Below, piece by piece: positions 22,464 to 31,559 of a stretch of 64,000 bases of DNA. The stretch's first letter is position 1, and each line of letters opens with the position of its first letter. This DNA comes from Girardinichthys multiradiatus (Eukaryota > Chordata > Actinopteri > Cyprinodontiformes > Goodeidae): the NCBI RefSeq assembly GCF_021462225.1, contig NC_061813.1, positions 20,670,442 to 20,734,441 on the forward strand. The letters run 5' to 3'. The position numbers and the translations under genes were made by a program. The notes under the pieces were generated by a model that saw only the letters and a program-made list of their open reading frames with translations, was not told where the DNA came from and ran no database searches.

Positions 22464-23237
22464 TTATCTCAGGCTACGTTGTGATATCACCGGTCTGAAG
22501 TGTAGTCTTATGACGGTCTTTCCATAGACGAAATTTACAGGAACGTTTTGGTCCCATTTAATTTCTATATTGATATTTTCAATATGTCTTCTGGAGACTG
22601 GAAGGTAGTGGGCGGGGTTAAACGTCTGAGTAATCATATCACTGAATTTGCCTTGTACTTTGACGGTCCGCAGTAAAGGTGCAAAAGTGTCGCCTACTAT
22701 TTGTGGGCTGACCACGTCGCTGTAACAGTATAGGTGATAGAAACCAGCCTTTATATCCGCCGGAAAAGGAGCCAGTTTTGGTTCAGAAACATGAATCCAT
22801 TCCCCTGGTTTCACGCCCATCATATAAGCTAGAGTGTTGAAGAAGCGTATTTCATACGGACTGTTTGCTTGAAATGCAAATCTCTTTTGAACTTTGCTGA
22901 ATTTAATGCGTAAACCCGATTTCAATTTTTTGAAAAACATTTCCATCTCTGTCTCGAGTTGAATAACGCTGTTATAGTAGCCACTTCTGATCCTTTGCGT
23001 ATTGATCTCCACATCACCAACCTTCCTCCATTCAAAGTAGGCATCATAATCCGGTAAATTATGCCATGTATGAGGATATGAAATCTCGGCTAATGCAACC
23101 ATCCATTGGTCTTCTAAATCAATATGTTGAGCTAAATTTACACGGAAACTTGAACTGGTATTATTTTTAAACACTTCCATGCTAGCATTAGATGGAAGAG
23201 TAACGTAAAAGCCATCATCCTCTACCTGACGGTTCAT
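22464..23237 (-). CDS. Penton-like minor capsid protein (single jelly-roll)
   Basis: Intact 257-codon frame from ATG 23235-23237. The N-terminal segment FYVTLPSNASMEVF followed by NNTSSSFRVNL and WMVALAEISYPHTW is characteristic of the Maverick/adintovirus minor capsid (penton) protein. A central PYEIRFF and GVKPGEW region and a C-terminal VNFVYGKTVIRLHFRP fit as well. The family forms the pentameric vertices of the icosahedral capsid. The gene is 38 bp downstream of the integrase's apparent stop. A TATA-like CATAAAAAAG (minus strand, 23271-23280) lies 34 bp before the start and overlaps the end of the integrase remnant. Confidence 0.9.
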   Translation of the reverse strand: MNRQVEDDGFYVTLPSNASMEVFKNNTSSSFRVNLAQHIDLEDQWMVALAEISYPHTWHNLPDYDAYFEWRKVGDVEINTQRIRSGYYNSVIQLETEMEMFFKKLKSGLRIKFSKVQKRFAFQANSPYEIRFFNTLAYMMGVKPGEWIHVSEPKLAPFPADIKAGFYHLYCYSDVVSPQIVGDTFAPLLRTVKVQGKFSDMITQTFNPAHYLPVSRRHIENINIEIKWDQNVPVNFVYGKTVIRLHFRPVISQRSLR

Positions 23238-23275
23238 GATGCTGTGTCAACTGTGAGGTTTAGTGCAAACCTTTT

Positions 23276-24285
23276 TTATGCGTTTCGAAGTTCATCAAAC
23301 TTGATCCAACTGTTGAATTTCTCAGGCCAGTTTTTCCAGCTTACAAAAACCTGTTTGACTCCCTTGACCGTACGTCGTTAAATATTTTTCCATCCAAATC
23401 TTTGAGTTTGTATACAGGAGGAGAACGGGGTATCCGCTCATACACTGTAAACACTTCATCCGTAAAACTCTGTTCGTATTTTTTGTCAAACACTCCACGG
23501 ACCTTGGATATTCTGACAAGATCCCCTTGTTTAAACGTTGTCACTGAGTCCTTGCAATATCTGTTGGACTTGACATCATACAGATTCTGAAACACTTGAA
23601 AGGCATTTTCTGGGGTCACTTCCATAGGGCTCATTTTAATGCTGGAGTGGTAGGAATGGTTGTAGCTTCTAGCTAGGTTTTGCAGTACATCGACGTACCG
23701 CCGGGTATTGTTAGCTGTAAAATATCTCCACATCCTTGTTTTTAATGTGCGGTTAAATCTCTCAACCACTGAAGCTTTTGCTTCACTCGCTGTGGCAAAA
23801 TGTTCAATACCTTGTTTCTCCATTAAAACCTTAAATTTCTTGTTAAAAAATTCTTTACCGGCATCAGTCTGAAGTTTTTTGGGGATCTGACTTTCTGTAA
23901 AAACTGATTCAAATGCCTTTAGCACCTCAGCGGCTGTTTTCCTCTTCAAAACTCGTACATACGTCCTTTTTGAAAAGATGTCAATGACTGTTAATAAATA
24001 ATTATAACCATCATTTTCCATGGCCAGAGCTTGCATGTCACAGAGATCAGCCTGGAACTGCCTCAATGGTCTGGTGACAAAAACTCTGTTTCTCGGGAAC
24101 TTTATTCTTGCAGGTTTATGTAGAGTATAGGTATCTTCTCCTGATAAAAAATCTTTATCTTTTTCAACCGCAACCTTCTTTCCCGTTTTATCTTGCATAA
24201 CCCTCCTCAGCCTATCTACACCCCCAAAACTTCCCGGATTTGAAGGGCTATAATATACTTTCTTCATCAGCCGTCTTCCTGCCAT
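23276..24285 (-). pseudogene. Retroviral-type DDE integrase with broken C-terminus
   Basis: ATG 24283-24285 (MAGRRLMKK) is chosen because the frame further upstream starts only from TTG. The N-terminal YYSPSNPGSFGG is typical of Maverick integrases. The catalytic triad is Asp80 (QADL), Asp141 (QTDAGKEF) and Glu175 (VVERFN), followed by the SH3-like region ending PPVYKLKDLDGK. The frame then stops at 23341. A chromodomain remnant (VSWKNWPEKFNSW) continues in another frame to a TAA at 23276-23278. The linker between SH3-like region and chromodomain is mostly missing, so a deletion plus frameshift is inferred. The enzyme inserts the element's DNA with 6-bp duplications; the catalytic core remains open here. 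Confidence 0.92.
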
Positions 24286-24616
24286 CTCTGCCTTATGCTC
24301 ACTCTGCCGATTACTTGTTAAATAATGAGAAAAAACACACAGGAGGGTAGATTTATCCTTTTTTTGTTTTATTTTTGTATTTAATATTAAAAAGAAAACA
24401 ACCAAAAAACAAAATCAGATAAAATGCAGATTAATGCAGATGAATTCAAACACTACTAGCTTTTAAACAACACTATGTTCCTACTTTAATTGTATTTAAT
24501 AGTAAAAAGAAAAAAGAAGAAAAATCATATAATGCAGATTAATTAAAGTACTGGAATACTAAAAAAAAAAAAAAAAAAAAAAAAAAATGATACAACAAGT
24601 CATCAAACATGTGAGA
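24286..24616. other. Non-coding AT-rich spacer with imperfect direct repeat and poly-A run
   Basis: No gene. An approximate direct repeat ('tgtatttaata.taaaaagaaaa' ... 'atgcagattaat') occurs at about 24376-24435 and 24490-24545, and a long A run occupies about 24560-24587. On the minus strand, TTTATT at 24368-24373 gives AATAAA, a candidate polyadenylation signal for the gene ending at 24617. Confidence 0.6.
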
Positions 24617-25453
24617 TCAGTTTGTCAGTCCATAGCACTCTGAAACAGAGTTAAGTTGTTTGAGATGTTTCTCGTCGACCATGCGATCATAAACGTGCGC
24701 TATTGCACTGTGGATGCCTTGTACCGATTTCAGTTCATATAAAACCGTCTTGGCAATCGTCTTCACTCTAAAGTCATCCGCTTGTATGCGTCGAAGTACC
24801 AGAAGATTCTGAATAGCAGGAACGAGTTTGGGGGTTACGAGTCGTCGTACGATGCGTTGAAAGTTGACTTGGTAATAATCCTCCCCCAGTACCTCCAGGC
24901 AATGGTGTTGACGCTGGCTCGGGTGGTTCGTTATACATCCATAGCAGGTTTCTCTGAGATAGTTCAAAGAGGTTATGTTGAATAAATGAAGTATCGCTGT
25001 TTTCACCGTATTGATGAGGGTGGTTGAGAACCAACTGTCAATTTCGTCCTCCTGGTTACTCTCATCCTCTGCTGAAGGCTGAGGGTCCTCCATCGGTTCC
25101 AGGGTTTGTGTAGGGGCTTCGGTAGAGGGTGAGTAGCCGGTGGCTACCTCCTCCACGACCACCTTCATGTCTTCAGGCAGGACATTCGCGTCTACAGACT
25201 CAGCCATGAATAGCGGTGATGGTGAGCAGAGGTCTGGAGAAAGCGGTAGATATTTCATGTTGTATCCTGTAGGTGATGCAGGACTGAAGTGGTTCTCAGA
25301 GAATGAGGATGTTGAGGGGGATGGTGAGAAGAGGTCAGGGGAAGGCGGATGATATGGTCCAATGTTGAAGCTTTCATCGTGCTCAGGAGAGAAGTGGATC
25401 TCTGCTCGGTGGTTGTAGAGATCCCTGTATGGTGTCGGTCCACTCATTCTCAT
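24617..25453 (-). CDS. Ser/Pro-rich protein with a Cys/His motif, function unknown
   Basis: Intact 278-codon frame. ATG 25451-25453 is followed by an in-frame ATG two codons later; either could start. Residues 1-80 are rich in SP dipeptides and contain two near-copies of SPDLxSPSP (38-46 and 72-80), then a Glu/Pro/Gln acidic stretch (90-140). The C-terminal half looks folded, with a compact Cys/His cluster, CYGCITNHPSQRQHHC (170-185), that could bind a metal ion. I recall such Cys/His segments in hypothetical proteins of Maverick-type elements but no function. I looked for an LxCxE retinoblastoma-binding motif and did not find one. A TATA-like run (25497-25505) lies about 45 bp upstream. Confidence 0.72.
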   Translation of the reverse strand: MRMSGPTPYRDLYNHRAEIHFSPEHDESFNIGPYHPPSPDLFSPSPSTSSFSENHFSPASPTGYNMKYLPLSPDLCSPSPLFMAESVDANVLPEDMKVVVEEVATGYSPSTEAPTQTLEPMEDPQPSAEDESNQEDEIDSWFSTTLINTVKTAILHLFNITSLNYLRETCYGCITNHPSQRQHHCLEVLGEDYYQVNFQRIVRRLVTPKLVPAIQNLLVLRRIQADDFRVKTIAKTVLYELKSVQGIHSAIAHVYDRMVDEKHLKQLNSVSECYGLTN

Positions 25454-25496
25454 GATACGATTCTCAGTGTCTGTGAGCTTGCAGTTATCCCCCCCG

Positions 25497-25505
25497 TATA
25501 TATAT
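25497..25505 (-). promoter_or_regulatory. TATA box-like sequence before the Ser/Pro-rich gene
   Basis: A tatatatat run 44 bp upstream of ATG 25453, in a short spacer between two leftward genes. It follows a C run on the plus strand (25490-25495). Position fits a core promoter; not otherwise tested. Confidence 0.45.
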
Positions 25506-25524
25506 CATAGGAAGGGGCGTGTCC

Positions 25525-26475
25525 TCAGAAGAGGGTTCGTTCTAAACGTAAAACAGGAAACGTCAACGTTTTTTTCACTGACATGACATCGATCCAACTT
25601 CGTGACTTGTGGAAAAGGTCGGAAAGATGATGTCCTATTTCACTCATCTTCTCGGCCCGAGCTTCAAACGGCAGAGCCAGCATTGTCTTGAATACGCCGC
25701 AGTCCTGATTGAAAGCCTCCAACACAAACAGATCTGAGGGACTCATCCGGTTGTTCCTGCGTCTGCTTGCCCGAAAAGACCAGCGGCCATTTGCTGTGGT
25801 TTTTGACCCCCACACTGCGCTAAAGAGAGGTTCTCTCTCAGCTATTTCAACATCGGATGGTATATGAAACATTCTCGCCCGTTTTACAGGTCGAGGAGAC
25901 AGTTCATTTTCTTCTTCTTCTTCCTCCCTCTCCTGCCTTGAGACTGTTTCAGGGCTATCATTAAGGTGCGGGATTGCAAGCCTTAACACAGCCCAGTCGC
26001 TGTGTGTGAGAGTACACAGAGCCAGTGATCCATTAAATACCTCATCTTGATCCAATTGATACAGGCAAAGCTCTCCTATTTCATACATGAAAATATAACC
26101 CCAGCTGCCAACCAGGCCATATGGCTCCAAAGACCATTCTTCCTGCAGAGTGTCGAACGGGGGTCTTTGTACCCTGCAGATGTAGTATGTTGATTTCTTA
26201 GGAGCATTCAATTCACGGGATGAATACTGGTAGACGGTCACTGGGGTTTCACACAGAACTGACATACCTCTTGGCCGAACCGAGGTCTGATTTTCAACCA
26301 TGGTTCTTGAAGTTGATGTTGGATCCTCATCATCGGTAGAGTATGTCATGACGGGAATTCCGATAGGTATCTCCGTTGAGGAAGTATATGATGCAGTTGC
26401 TTGTTCATCATCATCATCTTGGCACGCGTTGCGTTTCTCCTCCGCTTGACGATAAACTCTCTTAACTCTAGCCAT
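25525..26475 (-). CDS. Acidic protein of unknown function next to the right TIR
   Basis: Intact. ATG 26473-26475 (MARVKRVYRQ) is used because the open frame upstream begins only at TTG. The 316-residue product has an acidic cluster near the start (DDDDEQ, 20-25) and a second one, REEEEEENE (183-191), followed by a nuclear-localisation-like RPVKRARM (195-202). The region 95-165 (STYYICRVQRPPF, then WSLEPYGLVGSWGYIF) and the C-terminal third (SDLFVLEAFNQDCG) look like folded sequence. No family recognised. Its place as the outermost leftward gene, closest to the inverted repeat, is where Mavericks often carry lineage-specific early or accessory genes (inference). TATA-like TTTAAATA (26539-26546) and TATAAATA (26679-26686) lie upstream. 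Confidence 0.7.
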   Translation of the reverse strand: MARVKRVYRQAEEKRNACQDDDDEQATASYTSSTEIPIGIPVMTYSTDDEDPTSTSRTMVENQTSVRPRGMSVLCETPVTVYQYSSRELNAPKKSTYYICRVQRPPFDTLQEEWSLEPYGLVGSWGYIFMYEIGELCLYQLDQDEVFNGSLALCTLTHSDWAVLRLAIPHLNDSPETVSRQEREEEEEENELSPRPVKRARMFHIPSDVEIAEREPLFSAVWGSKTTANGRWSFRASRRRNNRMSPSDLFVLEAFNQDCGVFKTMLALPFEARAEKMSEIGHHLSDLFHKSRSWIDVMSVKKTLTFPVLRLERTLF

Positions 26476-26538
26476 TGTTGAACGGGTGTTCTTTTTTCCA
26501 ACGAATGCTGCATGTAAAGTGCAGAGTTTTATCTCTGT

Positions 26539-26546
26539 ATTTAAAG
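26539..26546 (-). promoter_or_regulatory. TATA-like element before the acidic gene
   Basis: Minus-strand TTTAAATA 64 bp before ATG 26475. A better match, TATAAATA, lies at 26679-26686, just inside the right TIR, and could drive a longer leader. Which one is used cannot be told from sequence. Confidence 0.35.
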
Positions 26547-26678
26547 TAAACACTAAAGCACGCCCTATTGTTTTCATTGGGTTATTCAAGGTTAAACGAT
26601 GCTTACAAACACACCCCCTCTATTTTTAATTGGTGCTGATGCCAAACAGTTTCCGATAATACCATATTTGTCTTGTTC

Positions 26679-26686
26679 TATTTATA
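26679..26686 (-). promoter_or_regulatory. TATA box just inside the right TIR
   Basis: Minus-strand TATAAATA two bases inside the inner border of the right TIR (26688). It points leftwards into the acidic gene. The left TIR has no matching sequence at the same place, because the two ends diverge there. Confidence 0.45.
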
Positions 26687-26687
26687 A

Positions 26688-26920
26688 CAAACACACACCT
26701 GTGTTTTAATTGACTCATTTAAGGTATCGCCCCTAATGACGACAACCAATCAGCATCCACGGTTACGCCCCCTTGGACACACCACCTGCTTGACCACGTG
26801 ACCTCCTGCCCACATGGCACCCACATGGCGCCCACATGGCGCCAACTGGAAGTCCCGCCCTCACCGGAAGTCCCACCCACCTGTCAAAACGTTTGATGAA
26901 AGGGTGTACTTAAATTCTCT
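26688..26920 (-). repeat. Maverick right terminal inverted repeat
   Basis: Reverse complement of 13411-13643 with a few substitutions. It keeps the triple 11-bp units, the CACGTG palindrome (26795-26800) and an intact CCAAT-type box (ccaat at about 26746-26750) that is changed in the left copy ('gattgcttg' against 'gattggttg'). Confidence 0.93.
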
Positions 26921-27190
26921 CGTGTGTTTTCCCACAGTCAAAAAACATGACTATTAGGTCAGCTCGTCTCTCTCAATCGCCCCAAGGTGTAAATGGGTGT
27001 GTGCATGGTTTGTCCTGTGCGTTGCCCTGCGATGGACTGGGAACCTGTCCAAGGTGTACCCCTCCTCTTACCGCAGAGTAACCCCTACCCCGCTCGTAGA
27101 CTGCTGGAGATAGACACCAGCTCCCCCACGACCCTGTACAGACGAAGCAGGTATAGAAAATGGATGGATGTATGGATACATTAAAGTTTG
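26921..27190 (+). repeat. Right half of the dispersed fish repeat interrupted by the Maverick
   Basis: Continues the repeat begun at about 13360: 'ttttcccacagtcaaaaaac', 'gttgccctgcgatggactgg', 'gtagactgctggagatagac', ending in 'tatagaaaatggatggatg'. Other copies or parts are at 35200-35440, 57540-57660 and 62120-62455, all in the opposite orientation. Confidence 0.75.
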
Positions 27191-28259
27191 TTGTTGTTAC
27201 ACAAAGAACACACTGCTGTTTGCTAATGTGGGACTAAAAGCTGCTTGCTTCCAATTACACAAGTATCCAAAAGTGACAACTGAGCACACAGCTTTTTGCT
27301 TTTTCGTTGCTGTAATTAATGCTGAAGCTAATCTAATGTCAGACTGGTGGTGACAACCTCTGATGAAACACATTTTGTCTATTGCTTCCTCCCACTAATC
27401 CCAGTCAAGACAGACCTATTAAAGCTCAGCCCTTTGTTCTCTAAATAACCAATACGTGCAGCTGTCATTCCTCGTAAAACTTTATTCTGCAGTCAGGGTT
27501 CCTATGTGCTTATTAGTGCTAATTTAAAACCCTTCAGGAACATTTAAGCACTGGCTTCAAAGTATGAAGAGAACAACTTGTTCCTTTGGCAGCTCTGACG
27601 CAAAGACAGCTATTAGCAGAAAGAAATGAGGAAGATGAGAAAGACCAAAAAGATCAATCCCAGCGATAACGTGCATTAAGGATAACCTCTGTGATTACCA
27701 CAGCGTGCGCATGGAGGGTGGCAGACCACCCAGAGATGAAGATGAAGTCAAAGTGAAGGGAGGCCACCACTACAGCTTACCCAGGCACTATATCTGAATC
27801 TCTAAAAAGCATTTTTTTCCCACAGAGGCTCAGAGCACTGCTATAAACAAACTTTAACTGCTGCAGATTTTTTTAACCTCTTTTATGGTGCTCTGTGGTG
27901 CTTCCTCTCTAATACAAATACCTCATGTAAGCACATAAACAACTTGTCAATTAGCAAACTGGTTGTACAAACATTTACGCCTCTGAAATCATCAGGGGTG
28001 CTGCTAAATTTGTGGGACAAAAAGAAACAGCTGCATAAGGGATGAAAAGTCAGACACTTTTTTACAGTTTAAACAAGACATTTACATATACTGCTTAAAA
28101 GGACGGACTTTTCATCACTGTCTCACATTAAACTAGACTAAACCTTTCCTGTTTTATGTCAGTTAGGTCGGTTAGTCCTAACCTAAACTGACCTAAAATC
28201 TACCAAAATATAAAAATATGACTGTTTGAGAAGGATAATGATGATTTCTTCAAATTTAG
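27191..28259. other. Non-coding intronic stretch
   Basis: No gene or known repeat recognised. Moderately AT-rich, with scattered short open frames. Confidence 0.4.
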
Positions 28260-29235
28260 AGGTTTACATTTGCAAAAATTACTATGCCTTTGTACAATTT
28301 GGGACAGCCCACATGATTATGTCAAGGCTTCGAAAATGATAGGTTAATTTTCAACATCCTAATCAACCTCAGTCACACCCGTGGATACATTTTAAGCACC
28401 TAAAGCACACTGCTTCCTCATGTGGCCTAATGGGAAAATCTAAAGAAAGGAGCCAAAATATCAGGAAGAAGATTTTTATTCATCCTTTCGTATAATTATT
28501 TTTCGATGCCTAAAGGTGCCATGTTTAAACAAAGATATGCAACTGTAAACATCATGTAACTGTCCAGACATTATACTGTTTAGGAAGGTGACGGGTTCTG
28601 TGTGTATCAGAGATAAACACATTTTGGTGTAAAAGGTGTGTATCAGTCCCATAAGAAAAATAAGATCTCGTGAAGAGATTGGCTGAAGCTGGTAAGAATG
28701 TCATTATCCACAGTGAAACAGGTCCTGCACCGACGTGGGCTAAAAAAAAAAAAAAAAATACAATAGCTAGTTTACATTTTGCAGATGCACTCAGGGGCAA
28801 TTAAGGAAATTAAGGCTTGAGCACAAATAGGTCTTCCAAATGGAAGACAACCCTAGCATGCCACCAAATTAGTTACAAATTGACTTAAGTACAACAAAGT
28901 CATTGTTTTGGAGTGGGCATCACAAAGGCCAGATCTCAATCCCAGGTGTGTGTGAGCAAGGTGATCGACAAACTTTACACGGTTACATCAATTCAGCAGG
29001 AATGGACCGAAAGTCCTGCAAATTACTATTATAGGCAGGTTATAAGAAGGTTACCCAAAATGTTTGGCCCAATTCATATAGCTAATTCTAAGAAATACTA
29101 ATAAAGTGTATGTAAATTTCTGACTTTGAAGAAAGTAAAAAAAATTCTCTACAAAAAAACATCTCATTAATGTGACGTTTCACAAATAGTAATGATTTTG
29201 GTAACACTAGCTGACTTAAAACAGGAAGAATTTTG
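28260..29235 (+). mobile_element. Eroded Sleeping Beauty-type Tc1 relic
   Basis: Old Tc1-like pieces in order. 'gaggtttacatttgcaaaaa' lies at the left. 'cacacccgtggatacatttt' is followed by 'atgggaaaatctaaagaaag' (28431), which corresponds to a transposase start of the MGKSKE type. A middle part (28560-28740) has the 'acacattttggtgtaaaagg' sort of sequence. The right end is 'agtgtatgtaaatttctgac' (29105 onwards), a signature of this group's inverted repeats. The coding part is shattered and partly deleted. Limits are approximate. Confidence 0.55.
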
Positions 29236-29646
29236 GCTGATTAAATGTCATTGAGAAAAAGGGTTCAGAGTTTGTGTGTAAATATCGAGTTTCAACTGTT
29301 TCTGTGTGTGTATGTAGGATTTTGTGTGAACAGAAAATGTGTGAGAGCTAAAGTTAGTTTCAAAGCTGAGCTTTGCAGATTGGAAGTTCATTAACATGTG
29401 TTGCCTGCTTTGATCCACTGATAATGTCACCAAGGATGGGATCAGAAACACAAGAGACAAATTATTCAAGTCTCATTTAACTTTTTCAGGACATGCATAG
29501 ATGGAAAAGTTTTACACAATCAGCAAATTAATAGGACAACAACAACCAGCCTGTGGAGATGCGGGGAGCCAGTTGAAATGAGATAGTAGAGCATCCAGAG
29601 GCTTATCTGGCTGGAAAGAGCCCATCTGTTTCCATGCAGCACTCAC

Positions 29647-29872
29647 CGTCAGTGGAGCAGCTAGTCGATCCGTCACTGGAGCAGTAGCGCATCTCAATCC
29701 TCTGTCTCCCTACTTCCAGAAGACTTGGGTCAGGGATGCGCGCTTTGCAGGTGTAGCGAAAACGCTGCTCATAGTGGCCGCCGTTGTCAGAGATATTGAC
29801 AGGCGTCCATGGAGTCCAGGGTGTCGTCTTCTTGAGGTCGGGACACGGCAGGGTGTTGCAAGACTGGTACTC
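29647..29872 (-). CDS. sema5a: sema5a exon: linker after the third thrombospondin repeat in the window
   Basis: Minus-strand exon with acceptor ...gacag before 29872 and donor gtgagt after 29647. It opens in phase 0 with EYQSCNTLPCPD, then TPWTPWTPVNISDNGGHYE, RFRYTCKAR and IEMRYCSSDG, and ends one base into a codon. This is the region of semaphorin-5A between clustered thrombospondin repeats. The sequence agrees with SEMA5A rather than SEMA5B as I remember them: SEMA5B differs strongly in this linker. The protein is a transmembrane axon-guidance cue that binds glycosaminoglycans through its thrombospondin repeats. It is the last exon I can see; the Maverick lies in the following intron. Confidence 0.95.
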
Positions 29873-31235
29873 CTGTCAGCACAAAAAATAAAAACGAAAG
29901 AAAACGGGCGACACATTAAACCCAGAGCTTTTCTTTTTATGTGGAACACGTTCACAAGCAGGTGAACCTGACGCATCTGGAGGGGGAAGAGGTAATCACG
30001 CCAGTTAAGCAATAATTAGCATGACAGAGTTTTCTGGCATATTTCTCATGCATAATAAGGAGGACAATCACTTTTAAAATTCTCAGTAGTGACTCATCAA
30101 ATTAACCTCCTTATTTTTTGTGACATTCACATTCTTTTCAAAGTTTTCATTGTCACTCACCCTTGAAAGCCTCTTAACTATACTTGAGTCATATGACTCA
30201 CATATAAAATACTTATAAAACATTATTAATCAGTAAAACTGGATATCAATATCTAGACATCATCAAGGTTTTGTGAACATTCTTCTCCGTGTTTTTGAGC
30301 AAAGTACCAGAAATGCGTAAAGATGTAAAGATCTCCCAAAAATATCAACAATGATTTAAACGGTGTAATCTCAAGTCCATTTTATATGTACTAGATAAAA
30401 CTGAAATGATTTCCTGACTGAAGCAGAAAAACATTTAAATCAAAATCTTTTGCTTCATTTCTTCATTTATTTCCTATAACTGAATTTAACACAAAAAGTA
30501 AGAAAATCTGTTTGATTGATAGTTTTTTTCCCTGAAACAATGCTTTCAAATAAATTTTACACTATTGCAAAGCCTGTTTATTATCCCTTAATAGGTGCCA
30601 CATTTGTAAGGAAAAAGTATTTGTGGATTGAGCAGCACAGCTGAGTATGTGGTTTATGCCACTAAAAAACCTGCTAAATCAACTCTGCCAGCATAGTTTA
30701 TTCTGCCATTGACTCTTGTTTGGTGCCATTTATTGAGTTGGGTGCTTAAAGCTTGAATAAAGAAGGTATTAAACCTATATGTATATTTACACCTTGCATA
30801 CATGTGGTATTTTAGCTCTCATGCTGACTCCAGCTAGCTGCTTTCACCTGTGAGAGACCCACTGTTTACATGTTACAGAAATGTTGCACCCTTGGCAAGC
30901 ACAGCAAGGTAAGCCATGTTAGAGATTTATATTGTTCTTAATTTTACTGTTCTGGAACTTTGCATGTTACTCTTTATAAATGTGTTTGATTTTATTACTT
31001 TGAATGCAACCGTGGCACATATTATTTGGTTTCTTTGTCTTCATTTTGCATTTTAAAGTTAGTATTCTAAAGGCAGGACTGTGATACCAGTTTGTAAGTA
31101 ATGTCAAAAACATATACAAATGGTGTTTAAGTAAGCAGTGAGAATCATCAGAACCCCAGTTTGTATGAAGTTTATGTAGTATCTTTGAGAGCTTGTGTCC
31201 ATAAGACTGGTGAGTTGTGTATACTGTTCCATAAC

Positions 31236-31264
31236 GATTATTATTATTATTATTATTATTATTT
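31236..31264. repeat. (ATT)n microsatellite
   Basis: About nine uninterrupted 'att' units on the plus strand inside the intron. Confidence 0.9.
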
Positions 31265-31559
31265 AGTTGCCTTTTTCCTACTTGATCTCCACACCATAAG
31301 TTAATAAAATACAGGACTGGAGTAAGAATAAAACGATATATTTCATTTGCTGCCAAATATAGTTTAGGCTACAAATAAAGGCCTTCCAGCCAATTAGTTA
31401 GGCTTACAAGACGGCATGTGGTCTTAATATTTTATGTATGGAAAGTTGTGATTACATTACAATTTGTGTTTTATTTGTGTATTCAGTTTTTAGAACCACA
31501 AACACACATCCCTGTAGTTAGTAATTGGTTTTGGTGTGCGACCCCAAGATTTTCAATGG

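Larger units (their letters stand above)
13411..26920. mobile_element. Maverick/Polinton (endogenous adintovirus-like) element
   Basis: A 13.5-kb self-synthesising transposon/virus-like element. It is bounded by 233-bp terminal inverted repeats starting AGAGAATTTAAG and flanked by a near-duplicate 6-mer (catgtg at 13405-13410, cgtgtg at 26921-26926), as expected for Maverick integrases. Inside are the family's hallmark genes: protein-primed PolB, retroviral-type integrase, packaging ATPase, adenain-like protease, double-jelly-roll major capsid protein and single-jelly-roll penton. There are also pVI-like and pX-like virion proteins and three uncharacterised proteins. Gene order is two opposed blocks converging near 19.9 kb. 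At least four core genes carry disabling changes, so this is a fossil copy. 'Adintovirus' and 'Polinton' are overlapping names for such genomes. Confidence 0.95.

Noticed and set aside
31200..31270. CRISPR-like regular repeat at the (ATT)n run
   Set aside because: Simple microsatellite without spacers; no CRISPR array anywhere in this eukaryotic sequence.
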